DNA from: Alteromonadaceae bacterium 2753L.S.0a.02
Lineage (GTDB): Bacteria > Pseudomonadota > Gammaproteobacteria > Pseudomonadales > Cellvibrionaceae
Direction: 5' to 3'
Assembly: GCA_007827375.1 (NCBI GenBank)
Contig: VISH01000001.1
Location: 744,001-808,000, forward strand
DNA: 64,000 nucleotides
The position numbers and the translations under genes are program-made. Shown here in pieces: positions 8,728-17,331 of this stretch; the stretch's first letter is position 1; the number at the start of each line of letters is the position of its first letter. The notes beneath the pieces are model-generated. The model was not told the DNA's origin, made no database searches, and was given only the letters and a program-made list of their open reading frames with translations.

Positions 8728-9602
8728 CAGAAAACCTGCGTTTCAAGTAAGCCCAATAAATAATCCCCATAGCCACTCTTACGCAAAGGCCCTGCCAACT
8801 CTTTCAGTTGATTGGCACTGATAAAACCGCTGCGATAGGCAACCTCTTCCGGGCAGTTGACCTTCAAGCCCTGCCGTTTTTCCAAGGTTGCTATAAACAT
8901 TGCCGCATCCAGCAATGAATCGTGCGTGCCAGTGTCCAGCCAAGCCGCTCCGCGCCCCATAATTTCAACATTAAGCGTGCCTCGGTGGAGGTAATGCTCA
9001 ATGACATCGGTAATTTCGAGCTCGCCTCGCGGTGACGGTTTCACGCTTTTAGCAACGTCAACAACATTTTTATCAAAGAAATAAAGACCCGGCACTGCAT
9101 AGTTAGATTTGGGGTTTTCAGGCTTCTCTTCAATGGATAACGCTTTACCCTGCTTATCAAAATCAATCACACCGTAGGCTTGGGGGTTAGCGACGTGATA
9201 ACCAAAAACTGTAGCTTCATCACGCTGATTGGCCCGCCGTAACTTCTCCACTAATTGATGACCATAGAACAGGTTATCACCTAAAACCAATGCCGCCGCT
9301 GCACCACTAAGAAAGTCCTCAGCAATCAAAAATGCCTGGGCCAAGCCATCTGGAGAAGGCTGCTCTTTATAGGTAAGTGAAATACCCCACTGTTCGCCAT
9401 TGCCCAGCAGCTGCTGAAATCGTGGCAGTTCAACGGGAGTACTGATAATGAGAATTTCTCGGATGCCACTCTGCATAAGCGTTGCAAGTGGGTAGTAGAT
9501 CATGGGTTTATCGTAGACTGGCATCAGCTGCTTACTGACCACCTGGGTGAGTGGGTACAACCGGGTACCACTCCCGCCCGCCAGAATAATGCCTTTTCGC
9601 AT
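8727..9602 (-). CDS. rfbA: Glucose-1-phosphate thymidylyltransferase
   Basis: 291 residues from the ATG at 9602, which has GGAG six bases upstream; the 15-residue extension to 9647 has no support. The nucleotidyltransferase signature GGSGTRLYPLT is at the N-terminus, with YDKPMIYYPL, VLGDNLFYG and IEEKPENPKSNYAV further on. It makes dTDP-glucose from glucose-1-phosphate and dTTP, the entry step to dTDP-rhamnose. It is the first gene of the minus-strand run rfbA-rfbC-rfbD-rfbB-transferase-exosortase-prsT. Confidence 0.95.
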   Translation of the reverse strand: MRKGIILAGGSGTRLYPLTQVVSKQLMPVYDKPMIYYPLATLMQSGIREILIISTPVELPRFQQLLGNGEQWGISLTYKEQPSPDGLAQAFLIAEDFLSGAAAALVLGDNLFYGHQLVEKLRRANQRDEATVFGYHVANPQAYGVIDFDKQGKALSIEEKPENPKSNYAVPGLYFFDKNVVDVAKSVKPSPRGELEITDVIEHYLHRGTLNVEIMGRGAAWLDTGTHDSLLDAAMFIATLEKRQGLKVNCPEEVAYRSGFISANQLKELAGPLRKSGYGDYLLGLLETQVF

Positions 9603-9774
9603 GGCGCTCTCCGTGTAAATGTCGGCTAATACAACGCCGGCCATCATACCCGATTTACCCTTTTGGTATTAGGCCGCTGGCGTTTTTTTTGCTGTCAGTA
9701 TTATTTACATCCACCTGCTTAAAAAAACACCCAACAGCTTAATAAATCTTTAAGAATCAATACGTTGAAAAATT

Positions 9775-9790
9775 TGGCATCAATTGTGCT
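9775..9790 (+). promoter_or_regulatory. Sigma-54-like promoter of the VPLPA-CTERM protein gene
   Basis: TGGCAT-N5-GTGCT with GG (9776-9777) and GC (9788-9789) exactly ten bases apart, the hallmark -24/-12 arrangement. It lies about 93 bases before the ATG at 9883, giving a leader of about 80 bases, and matches the regulation known for exosortase substrates in some EPS systems. Confidence 0.55.
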
Positions 9791-9882
9791 GCTATATATA
9801 TTGTGTGAACTAATTAACAGATTTTGCAGTGACCAGAATTTCAGAACTTCGATGTTGGACATTGCTGATATGGAGACGAGCA

Positions 9883-10650
9883 ATGCGCAATAAAATTTTA
9901 AAACTTGCTGTTTTAGCCATGGCTTCCACAGCAATCATTTCACAATCCGCTAGCGCGATATCAGTGGATATTAATCTTACAGATCCTGATAGCGCGAGCT
10001 ATCAGTGGGGCAATTATGCGGCCGAATACAACTATTCGGTCGGCGGCATCAATCTCGCCGTAACCGGGTATTCCTACACGAACGGCAGAATACGGCAGGA
10101 TGCTGTAGGAAACTGGGAATCGTGGGGCAACGAATATGGCCTTGGCGTAGAGTATTCCCGTTACCCCGACCACGCGCTGGACAACTCACGCGGCGACTAC
10201 GACATGCTATTGTTGAGCTTTGATGAAGCCGTAAGTCTGGACTCAATCTCATCAGGATGGCGTTATTCCGGCAGCCGATCTAGTGAAGCGTCTATCATGG
10301 CTTACGGCGGCGATGGTGCATATGATTCATTTATCGGAAAGCAGTGGAGCGATCTATTAAGCGATGAATGGGAAGGCATAGGCGACTATCGCATAGACAG
10401 CTTGAACGCCCCTGAAGCCGTAAACCAGGGTGGCTTTATGTCGCGATACTGGCTTGTTGGCGCTTATAACTCCACATTAAACCTAGACGATGAAGTGGGA
10501 ACTTCGTTCTCCAGCGGCAATGATTTCTGGAAACTAAAAGGCGTGAGCGTTAGCGTTAACCCGGTACCACTCCCCGGCTCGTTGGTGCTTTTCGGTTCTG
10601 CGCTAATGATATTCGGTTCATTGCGCCGCAAGAAAGCCGTCAAAGCTTAA
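9883..10650 (+). CDS. VPLPA-CTERM exosortase-sorted surface protein
   Basis: 255 residues from the ATG at 9883 (GGAG seven bases upstream; the upstream extension to 9829 is unsupported). It has a signal peptide ending near SQSASA, a mature domain of about 200 residues rich in Gly, Ser, Trp and Tyr with no Cys, and a C-terminal sorting domain NPVPLPGSLVLFGSALMIFG followed by SLRRKK. The VPLP motif, helix and basic tail define the VPLPA-CTERM class handled by XrtD, encoded nearby at 3149-4711. The mature part (LDNSRGDYDMLLLSFDEAVS, GWRYSG, SIMAYGG) resembles exosortase-dependent surface proteins of unknown function, but I cannot name the family with certainty. It is the only plus-strand gene in the EPS locus. 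Confidence 0.85.
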   Translation: MRNKILKLAVLAMASTAIISQSASAISVDINLTDPDSASYQWGNYAAEYNYSVGGINLAVTGYSYTNGRIRQDAVGNWESWGNEYGLGVEYSRYPDHALDNSRGDYDMLLLSFDEAVSLDSISSGWRYSGSRSSEASIMAYGGDGAYDSFIGKQWSDLLSDEWEGIGDYRIDSLNAPEAVNQGGFMSRYWLVGAYNSTLNLDDEVGTSFSSGNDFWKLKGVSVSVNPVPLPGSLVLFGSALMIFGSLRRKKAVKA

Positions 10651-10665
10651 GCAAACACCAAAACT

Positions 10666-10693
10666 AAAAAGCGGGCAAACGCCCGCTTTTTTT
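10666..10693. terminator. Bidirectional terminator between convergent genes
   Basis: GCGGGC-AAAC-GCCCGC flanked by an A-run on the left and a T-run of seven on the right. It serves the VPLPA-CTERM gene on the plus strand and the barrel protein gene on the minus strand. Confidence 0.9.
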
Positions 10694-10699
10694 GTGCCT

Positions 10700-11947
10700 T
10701 TAAATCGCTTTGTACTCCAAACCACAGCCAACAATCGTGGTTTCGATATCGTTCTCGAATTTGCTCAATTCGTAAGCGCAACGCATGGATAAATTATTCA
10801 AGATCGCTTGGGAATACTGCAAAGTAAAACGATTTTCACGACTGTTACGCGCCAACAAGTCGCGGCCCTGCTCCCGGAAAATAGATTCTGCAGTAAAGCC
10901 GAGACGCCCGCCAAACCTAAATTGCCAAGAAAGCCCGCCACCCACTTGTTTGATGAGCGTGTCGTCATCTGAAAACTGGCTGTCTTCATTGGCGTACTCG
11001 CCGCTAAGCGACAACGCAAAACGCCGTCGAACAATGTCGTAACTGTAATTTATATTACCGAATTCCCGAATCATCAAACGGAACTCATTGCCACCACCAG
11101 AGGTAACGTTGCCGTTACCGGGTTGACCCATCCCCGTTCCTACCAGTTCGCGTCCACCACCAAGCGCAAATCTGGAACGCGCGCTGCCGGTGCTCACGCG
11201 CAACAAGTACTCAGGCACTTCACCCACTTCATCGCCATCGGGCTTTAGAGCGTCCGATTTGGCAAGCCCTAACTGCATTTCGAAATTGCCAGATTTAATC
11301 TCTCGTCGCCAATGAGCGGTTGCTTTCTGTGTACCAAATTCATCAATCGTTTCAATTTTCGGTGTTGTCATGAAATACGTAAGCTGCAGACCAACATTAT
11401 TGCGGCTGCTGGTCCTGTGCGACCAGGCCGCATAAGCCATATCGGTTTCACTGTCGGATAATTCATTTTCACTTTTTACCCAGATTTTCCCACCGCTGAT
11501 ATCGAAGTTATCGCGAGGAGACAAGCGCATTGAGCCGATAACGCCAGTTTGATTGGTGGAAACCCGAGTTAGATTGTCGGGCACTTCGGCATCCAAAAGA
11601 TCGCGGGAATTATCTGTGACGCGATTGCTGGCGTACCAGGTAAATGCCCGGTTAGCCGTATAAAGATCAACTCGACCGCTGCCACTCATGTTAGTGCGCG
11701 CGGGGAATGTATTGTCGAGATAGCGCTCACGACTTCCGGTATAGTCGAGTTGCGCGGTATAGTTTCGCTCAGTATTGTCCACCGCAAAACTGCCGCCGTA
11801 GGAAAATACGTCGTCGTCGATAGGGTCATCCGCAGAGCGATTGATATTGGTACGATGTTCCAGGCCGGTTCGCAAGACTAAATCCACTTCAGCCAGTGCA
11901 TTACCGGACGCAGCGAAGCAGGCTAACCACAAAAGATTTCTTTTCAT
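10700..11947 (-). CDS. Outer-membrane beta-barrel protein of exosortase EPS locus
   Basis: 415 residues from the ATG at 11947 (AAGGA eight bases upstream; an ATG at 11962 lacks one). A signal peptide MKRNLLWLACFAASGNALA is followed by alternating hydrophilic/hydrophobic strands rich in Arg, Asn, Ser and aromatic residues, ending in a terminal beta-strand (VGCGLEYKAI). This pattern fits the uncharacterised PEP-CTERM-associated outer-membrane barrel family regularly found beside EPS export genes. It lies 76 bases downstream of the Wza-like gene, so the pair probably forms one unit for outer-membrane passage of the polysaccharide. A precise role (porin for export or sorted-protein receptor) is not shown by sequence. 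Confidence 0.7.
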   Translation of the reverse strand: MKRNLLWLACFAASGNALAEVDLVLRTGLEHRTNINRSADDPIDDDVFSYGGSFAVDNTERNYTAQLDYTGSRERYLDNTFPARTNMSGSGRVDLYTANRAFTWYASNRVTDNSRDLLDAEVPDNLTRVSTNQTGVIGSMRLSPRDNFDISGGKIWVKSENELSDSETDMAYAAWSHRTSSRNNVGLQLTYFMTTPKIETIDEFGTQKATAHWRREIKSGNFEMQLGLAKSDALKPDGDEVGEVPEYLLRVSTGSARSRFALGGGRELVGTGMGQPGNGNVTSGGGNEFRLMIREFGNINYSYDIVRRRFALSLSGEYANEDSQFSDDDTLIKQVGGGLSWQFRFGGRLGFTAESIFREQGRDLLARNSRENRFTLQYSQAILNNLSMRCAYELSKFENDIETTIVGCGLEYKAI

Positions 11948-12023
11948 CGATATTTCCTTCACTCGCCGGCACGTTCCAAATAAACCGCTGTGATTTACTT
12001 GGCGACCGGCTTAACAGGTGAGC

Positions 12024-12647
12024 TTAAAATACCGACTCAGGTACCGTCACAATATCGGAAGGAAGCAATGTATAGTTGGTGCGAATATCGCCCTTATTCA
12101 TAATGTCCTTCAAGCGAACGTTATAGGTTTTAACGCCAGCGTCTGTTTTGCGATACAGCTTCGCGCCATTGCCACTGGCAAATTCACTTAAGCCGCCGGC
12201 GGCCAACACCAAATCCAATACCGTCATATGCTCTCTGTAAGCCACAGAAACCGGTTGAACCACAGCACCGGTAATACGAACACGATTAAAATACTCGGCG
12301 TTATTGGCAGCAGTTACAATTACCGTGACATTGGGTGTGCGCACGAAACTCGCTAACGCTTTTTCAATTTCTTCGGAGAGGGCTGGCGCTTCTTTGCCAG
12401 CAGCGACAACATCACCAATCAGAGGAATGGAGATTTTGCCATCGGGGCGCACCGGAACATTCACAGACAGCTCCGCGTTACGCCAAACCACCACATTCAA
12501 CTGGTCGGCAATACCAATACGATAGGTATCGACACTGTTAAAATCCACAGCACTGGTTTTTGGCGCCGGTAGCTTTGACGTTGACGAGCAGGCAACACCC
12601 AATATCGCTACCAGACAAGCCCCCAGGAGAAGTCCAAATTTATTCAT
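12024..12647 (-). CDS. Polysaccharide export lipoprotein (Wza-like, XrtA/PEP-CTERM type)
   Basis: 207 residues. The lipobox ILGVAC places the lipidated Cys at 20. The N-terminal Poly_export domain (YRIGIADQLNVVVWRNAELS, VRPDGKISIPLIGDV) is followed by a single SLBB-like beta-grasp domain (VRITGAVVQPVSVAYREHMT onward). This size matches the short outer-membrane export proteins of exosortase EPS loci rather than full-length E. coli Wza. It would form the periplasmic or outer-membrane channel through which the polymer leaves. The Wzz-type inner-membrane partner begins at the left edge of the window. Confidence 0.9.
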   Translation of the reverse strand: MNKFGLLLGACLVAILGVACSSTSKLPAPKTSAVDFNSVDTYRIGIADQLNVVVWRNAELSVNVPVRPDGKISIPLIGDVVAAGKEAPALSEEIEKALASFVRTPNVTVIVTAANNAEYFNRVRITGAVVQPVSVAYREHMTVLDLVLAAGGLSEFASGNGAKLYRKTDAGVKTYNVRLKDIMNKGDIRTNYTLLPSDIVTVPESVF

Positions 12648-12854
12648 GTGTAATCCTCGTTCTTAAGTATGGGCAAGTTAATTAATGCTGCCCTTTAGTG
12701 TGTCGATAAGCCATACACCAGCGCGGTATTGTCAGCGAATTTCGCAAAGGATGCAAAGTGCAGACCGGGCTCATATAGGAAAACAAAATTACTGGCCAAA
12801 GCGCAACGCGCTCACTACAATGCCCGCCCCATTAATCAAAACGAGGAAAGGCTA

Positions 12855-13061
12855 ATGAAGCCCGTAAAATCTACTGCCGAGTACACCATTTTCCAGCGTC
12901 GCGATGAGCGTTACGCTGTGCGCGGTGCCAATAAAAACTGGATCAATGGCGACGATAAAGTTGCTATCCTGCTCGCTGAAGGCTTGCTGAAAAAGCCTGA
13001 GCCCAAGCCCGCAGAGCCTGAAGAAGCTCCAGCCGAAGGCGAGGAAAGCAGCGAAGCCTAA
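12855..13061 (+). CDS. Small conserved-looking acidic-tailed protein of unknown function (68 aa)
   Basis: Start at 12855 chosen because GAGG lies eight bases upstream; the longer frame to 12729 is unsupported. The first 45 residues are a compact mixed segment (EYTIFQRRDERYAVRGANKN, then DDKVAILLAEGLLKK) and the last 22 are Pro/Glu/Ala-rich (EPKPAEPEEAPAEGEE) and probably disordered. No signal peptide or membrane helix. It is divergent from the Wza-like gene and upstream of hemH. I do not recognise the family. Confidence 0.7.
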   Translation: MKPVKSTAEYTIFQRRDERYAVRGANKNWINGDDKVAILLAEGLLKKPEPKPAEPEEAPAEGEESSEA

Positions 13062-13182
13062 CACCCGCTCGCGGTTAGTCATGATAAGATTCACACCCGT
13101 GACTAACCGTTTCCAGTTCACTCGACCTGCGCCACACTCCCTCTTATACTGCACCATTGACAGCTGCGCTTAGGGAGCCCGC

Positions 13183-14277
13183 GTGAACTACCAAGGCCAA
13201 ATTTTCGATCACCGGCAGCCTGCAAAAACTGGTGTGCTACTGGTTAACCTAGGCACACCGGAAGCGCCGACAGCAGCTGCGCTAAAAACTTACCTCAAAG
13301 AATTCCTATCCGACCCCCGAGTTGTGGAAATTCCGCGTTTACTCTGGTGGCTGATCTTGCGTGGCATCATTCTGAATGTACGCCCCAAAAAATCTGCGGC
13401 AGCTTACGCCAAAGTCTGGGCATCGCAGGGGTCGCCGCTCGCAATTTATACCCGAGCTCAGGCACATCAACTGGCAATGCAATTAAACCGCGATTACAAC
13501 GAGCAGATCATCGTTGCCTGGGCCATGCGCTATGGCAAGCCAGCGATCGGCACCACGCTGCAAAACCTGCTCGATCAGGGCGTGCGACAATTGCTGGTGC
13601 TCCCGTTGTATCCACAATATTCAGCCGCAACCACTGGCTCGACTTTTGACGCACTCGCAAAAGATTTTATAAAACGACGTTGGCTTCCAGGTTTGCGATT
13701 TGTCAACAGCTATCACGACCACCCGCACTACATCCAAGCACTCACCAGCCATATAAAAAACCACTGGCAAGCTCATGGCAAAGCCGAAAAGTTGATATTT
13801 TCCTACCATGGCGTACCGCTGCGTTATTTGCACAACGGCGACCCATACCACTGCCAGTGTTTAAAAACCACGCGTCTTGTCGCCGAACGATTAGGGTTAG
13901 GTGACGATGAATATGTCACGAGCTTCCAAAGTCGATTTGGCCGCGAAGCTTGGTTACAGCCCTATACCGATGAAACGCTAAAAAGCTTGCCAGGCCAGGG
14001 CGTGAAAGCTGTGCAGGTAATCTGCCCTGGATTCGCTGCAGATTGCTTAGAGACGCTGGAAGAAATAGCACAGGAAAATCGCCACGTATTTTTAGAGGCG
14101 GGTGGGGAACACTACGAGTATATTGCTGCCTTAAACGACAGCGCTGAACACATGGCACTGCTAAAAGAACTGGTTTATGAAAATCTCCAGGGATGGCAGC
14201 TTACGCCAGAGTCACCAGAACAATTGCAGCGCCGCGCAGAGCGCGCAAACGCTTGCCAGCACAACCAAAAAAGCTGA
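13183..14277 (+). CDS. hemH: Ferrochelatase
   Basis: 364 residues from a GTG with AGGGAG six bases upstream. GVLLVNLGTPEAP opens the protein, FSYHGVPLRY carries the metal-binding His, and GFAADCLETLEEIAQEN carries the catalytic Glu region. It inserts Fe2+ into protoporphyrin IX, the last step of haem synthesis. The C-terminus has about 20 extra polar residues (ESPEQLQRRAERANACQHNQ). It appears monocistronic or read together with the unknown gene at 14364. Confidence 0.95.
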   Translation: MNYQGQIFDHRQPAKTGVLLVNLGTPEAPTAAALKTYLKEFLSDPRVVEIPRLLWWLILRGIILNVRPKKSAAAYAKVWASQGSPLAIYTRAQAHQLAMQLNRDYNEQIIVAWAMRYGKPAIGTTLQNLLDQGVRQLLVLPLYPQYSAATTGSTFDALAKDFIKRRWLPGLRFVNSYHDHPHYIQALTSHIKNHWQAHGKAEKLIFSYHGVPLRYLHNGDPYHCQCLKTTRLVAERLGLGDDEYVTSFQSRFGREAWLQPYTDETLKSLPGQGVKAVQVICPGFAADCLETLEEIAQENRHVFLEAGGEHYEYIAALNDSAEHMALLKELVYENLQGWQLTPESPEQLQRRAERANACQHNQKS

Positions 14278-14363
14278 GACAATTGCCCACCTGTTGGACC
14301 AAGCCCCGCAGGAAAGTTACACTTTAAACCGAAATTAAACGATAGGGATAACGTCGCTACCCC

Positions 14364-14900
14364 ATGGAAAGAATGAGCACTATCGAAATGCGATGCTTTA
14401 AAGCGGTACAACACTGGCAAAGGCGCGAGTTGAAATTTGCGCTACGACAGGCACTGCGACCTCAGCTTCCCGACTTTCTTGATAGACAAGTACATTCCCC
14501 TGCCAATCGCGTTTTACGCGGCGTGTTCATCGTCCTAAGTTCGCCTCTGATACTGCTCAGCTGGCTCGCCAGGAGTCTGGCACAGCTCTGCCTGTTTCCA
14601 TACCGCTATGCCCTGACACTCATTCTTCCAAAAGGGCTTTATGCACCCGGCGAGCGCAACCTTCAGGGTATTCATCGCGCCTTTTCGCCCTACCATAATT
14701 TGTCCATTCCGTTTTATTTAAAATGTGTTAACGACTGGGTGCTCATTTTGTACGGGCTGGAAGCGAGCAGGCACCATAAAATAGAAACCCATATTTACTC
14801 GCAAACGTCGACAACCCTTAAAGAATTTCAGGCATACCCAACGCGACAAAGCGTGAGCATGGCCCGCGAGTCTCTGTCACGCGCCCTGGGCTATTATTAA
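14364..14900 (+). CDS. Unknown protein with one hydrophobic segment (178 aa)
   Basis: The N-terminal 50 residues are basic (QHWQRRELKFALRQALRPQL); residues about 51-80 are strongly hydrophobic (VFIVLSSPLILLSWLA); the C-terminal 100 residues are soluble with several Tyr/His. No motif I recognise. The first ATG has no clear Shine-Dalgarno sequence; Met4 (14373) may be used. It lies between hemH and the TraB-like gene on the same strand, 87 bases after hemH. Coding is supported by length and absence of a better frame only. Confidence 0.55.
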   Translation: MERMSTIEMRCFKAVQHWQRRELKFALRQALRPQLPDFLDRQVHSPANRVLRGVFIVLSSPLILLSWLARSLAQLCLFPYRYALTLILPKGLYAPGERNLQGIHRAFSPYHNLSIPFYLKCVNDWVLILYGLEASRHHKIETHIYSQTSTTLKEFQAYPTRQSVSMARESLSRALGYY

Positions 14901-14942
14901 TCCAGCATTTTCACCCAGCACCATAATATTTTGGAGAGATTT

Positions 14943-15824
14943 ATGACCACTGCTCCGCGCGCAGCTCGACTTTTGATACTAATATTGAGCTGGCTCCTGC
15001 TAGCCTCTATCGGTCATGCTGAAACTTCCGTTTGGAAAATTTCCAAAGACAACAAAACGCTGTATCTCGCAGGCACCTTTCATGTTCTCAACAGCACTGA
15101 CCACCCCTTACCCACGGGTTTTGATCAAGCGTATAAAGCGTCTGGCAAATTAATTTTTGAAACCGATCTAAACGCCACTAATTCGCCGGAGTTCCAAATA
15201 AAAGCGGCACAGGTGATGATGTTCAGCGACGGCAGAACCCTGCAATCCGCCCTTAAACCCGCGACCTACAAAGCCCTGGCAACATATCTAACAGCGCATA
15301 AAATGCCACCCGAGAATTTCACCATGTTCACACCAACCGGCGCAGCACTGATGTTATCGGTGCTCGAATACCAACGCTTGGGGATGTCGATGGAACACGG
15401 CGTTGAATCCGTATTTCATAGCAAGGCCAAAGCGGATAACAAACTCACAGGGTTTCTGGAAACGCCAGATGAGCAACTGCAGTTTATTGCGCAAATGGGT
15501 AAAGGCGAGGAAGACGACATGATGTTGTATACCCTGCGAGACCTGGAACGTTCCGAAGCTTTAATCGGTGAAATGAAAAGCGCCTGGCGCACCGGAAACC
15601 TTGCCAAACTCGATCAGGACTCACTGCTGGAATTGCGCGAAAAATTTCCCAGCTCTTACAAAAGTATGATCGTCACACGCAATGAAAACTGGCTGCCGCA
15701 CGTTGAAGCGATGATCGCCGACCCAGGCACAGAATGCGTCATGGTCGGCGCACTGCATCTTGCGGGCCCGGATGGCTTGATAGCAAAGCTGCGCGCCAAG
15801 GGCTACAAAATCCAGCAACTTTAA
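14943..15824 (+). CDS. TraB/GumN family protein
   Basis: 293 residues; ATG at 14943 preferred over a TTG at 14931 because GGAGAG lies six bases before it. A signal peptide or anchor (ARLLILILSWLLLASIGHA) leads into the conserved opening WKISKDNKTLYLAGTFHVLN, then the family's later marks GVESVFHSKAK, GFLETPDEQL and the closing VMVGALHLAGPDGLIAKL, whose GT-x-H and GALH histidines are the conserved putative metal ligands. The family is related to TIKI metalloproteases; bacterial members have no firm function. The stop lies two bases before the convergent methyltransferase stop. Confidence 0.85.
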   Translation: MTTAPRAARLLILILSWLLLASIGHAETSVWKISKDNKTLYLAGTFHVLNSTDHPLPTGFDQAYKASGKLIFETDLNATNSPEFQIKAAQVMMFSDGRTLQSALKPATYKALATYLTAHKMPPENFTMFTPTGAALMLSVLEYQRLGMSMEHGVESVFHSKAKADNKLTGFLETPDEQLQFIAQMGKGEEDDMMLYTLRDLERSEALIGEMKSAWRTGNLAKLDQDSLLELREKFPSSYKSMIVTRNENWLPHVEAMIADPGTECVMVGALHLAGPDGLIAKLRAKGYKIQQL

Positions 15825-15826
15825 AG

Positions 15827-17014
15827 CTAACCACGCCTTAAAGCGGCCAGTAATTCGATGTGCGGTGTGTGGGGAAACTGGTCCAAGGGTTGAACTTCAT
15901 CCACATGGAACCCTTTCGAGAGAAAAAATTGCAAATCTCTCGTGAAGGTCGCCAAATCACAAGAGATATAACATATTTTTTGCAGCGCAGTTTGCTTTGG
16001 CCAGGCAAGTTCCCGGGTTTTCCAGCCGTCGCGTGGTGGGTCCAGCACCAATATATCGGCATTACGCAGTGGCGCCCGAAGGTCGCTTGCGCGCGTATCA
16101 TCAAATACATCGCAAACCCGGCTTTGTACTCCAGGCAAATTCATAGCACTTAATGTCTCGAGCGCCTGGGCAACAACATCAACCGCAAGAATGCTGGCTG
16201 CGCCCAGCGTCGCCAAGACTTGCGTTAAATTGCCAGACCCACAAAAAAGCTCCACGATGTGTTTTCCTTGAGCACCACTTTGCAGATGTTGCCTCAGCCA
16301 CTGCAACATAAAACGGTTCTGTACGCTGTTGGCCTGTTGAAAAGGCAGCCTCTGATTAATCGCAGGGTTTCCGGCAGTCACGCTTTCGTCAATATCCAGC
16401 GTGGTCCATTTATGTTTCCGATGGGGCTGCCACACCGGGTTGGGAAGCTGTTGTAACAGCTCGTGCAGCGTGTTCTGGTTGTGCTCGCTAAGCACCGGGC
16501 ACTGCTGAATCGCCACCAAATTATTCGACGCAGCGGCCATATACCCCAATTTTTTACCATCTGTTTTAAACTGAGCGCGATTGCGATACCCAAAAATCTC
16601 CGGCGCAGCGGCAATCGCTTGAATTTTTTTGTGAACACCAATACGCGCCAAACTCGTTTCCACACGATGTTGCTTGGCCGACAATTGCGCTGCATAGTCC
16701 ATAAATTGCCACGGGCAACCACCACAATGACGTGATGAGAAGCCATGGTGATCGCACAAAGCTTGAACGCGGTCACGGCAAACACTTTGTGCATCAAGCT
16801 CGAAAATTTCCGCGAAGCCTATGCGCCCTTTCAAAGCGGTGATTCGAAACCGCCCCCGCTCACCAAGCCAAACACCGGCAATAAAAAAGGTGCGACCATT
16901 GGGGTGAGTGACAACGCCACGGCCATCACTTGCCAGATCTTTTACCTCGGCCGAAAATAACTGCCCCGGCTTCAGCTCGTTTTCATCTCTGCTTTTTTTC
17001 AAGGATGCCACCAT
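15827..17014 (-). CDS. TrmA-family class I SAM-dependent RNA (uracil-5) methyltransferase
   Basis: 395 residues. An N-terminal TRAM-like domain (about 15-70, VKDLASDGRGVVTHPNGRTF) is followed by a Cys cluster (CDHHGFSSRHCGGCPWQ) for a [4Fe-4S] cluster, the SAM-binding core (VELFCGSGNLTQVLA), the DPPRDG motif and the catalytic-Cys motif ISCDLATFTRDL. This set belongs to the RlmC/RlmD/TrmA group that methylates uridine in rRNA or tRNA; which base is modified cannot be read here. The ATG at 17014 shares bases with the ATG of the divergent lipoprotein gene; the next codon is GTG and a TTG follows at 17002, so the true start may be slightly downstream. Confidence 0.85.
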   Translation of the reverse strand: MVASLKKSRDENELKPGQLFSAEVKDLASDGRGVVTHPNGRTFFIAGVWLGERGRFRITALKGRIGFAEIFELDAQSVCRDRVQALCDHHGFSSRHCGGCPWQFMDYAAQLSAKQHRVETSLARIGVHKKIQAIAAAPEIFGYRNRAQFKTDGKKLGYMAAASNNLVAIQQCPVLSEHNQNTLHELLQQLPNPVWQPHRKHKWTTLDIDESVTAGNPAINQRLPFQQANSVQNRFMLQWLRQHLQSGAQGKHIVELFCGSGNLTQVLATLGAASILAVDVVAQALETLSAMNLPGVQSRVCDVFDDTRASDLRAPLRNADILVLDPPRDGWKTRELAWPKQTALQKICYISCDLATFTRDLQFFLSKGFHVDEVQPLDQFPHTPHIELLAALRRG

Positions 17015-17267
17015 GAAACACTTGCTCTACGTAATCCTGATCAGTTTGCTCTGTGCCTGTCAGCCTGCTGTTAAAGAGGCACCTGATGTCGCTAAAGATG
17101 AATTCACCTGCCCTGAGACACGTCCGCAAATTTGCACCATGATCTACGATCCGGTGTGTGCTCAACACAAAGACGGACAACGAACTACCGAAGCCAGCAA
17201 TTGTACCGCCTGTTCGGACTCTGATGTGATGACTTATCGAATGGGCGCCTGCGATACCAGCCCATAA
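17013..17267 (+). CDS. Small lipoprotein with Kazal-like cysteine domain
   Basis: 84 residues. AAGGA lies seven bases before the ATG. The signal peptide ends in a lipobox (LLCAC, Cys16). Six cysteines in the mature part follow a Kazal-type pattern (CTMIYDPVCAQHKDG, then NCTACSD and GAC), as in Kazal serine-protease inhibitors, though spacing is compressed. It may protect the cell surface from proteases; this is inference from the fold. The start codon overlaps that of the divergent RNA methyltransferase. Confidence 0.75.
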   Translation: MKHLLYVILISLLCACQPAVKEAPDVAKDEFTCPETRPQICTMIYDPVCAQHKDGQRTTEASNCTACSDSDVMTYRMGACDTSP

Positions 17268-17300
17268 AAAAACCGATACCCCATCGGGATACCGGTTTTT
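17268..17300. terminator. Probable bidirectional terminator
   Basis: AACCG...CGGTT outer stem with an imperfect inner stem (CCC/GGG), flanked by an A-run on the left and a T-run on the right. It separates the Kazal lipoprotein gene from the convergent mannanase gene. Confidence 0.65.
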
Positions 17301-17331
17301 GTGCTTACCTTCTATGGATTAGAAGGATTAA

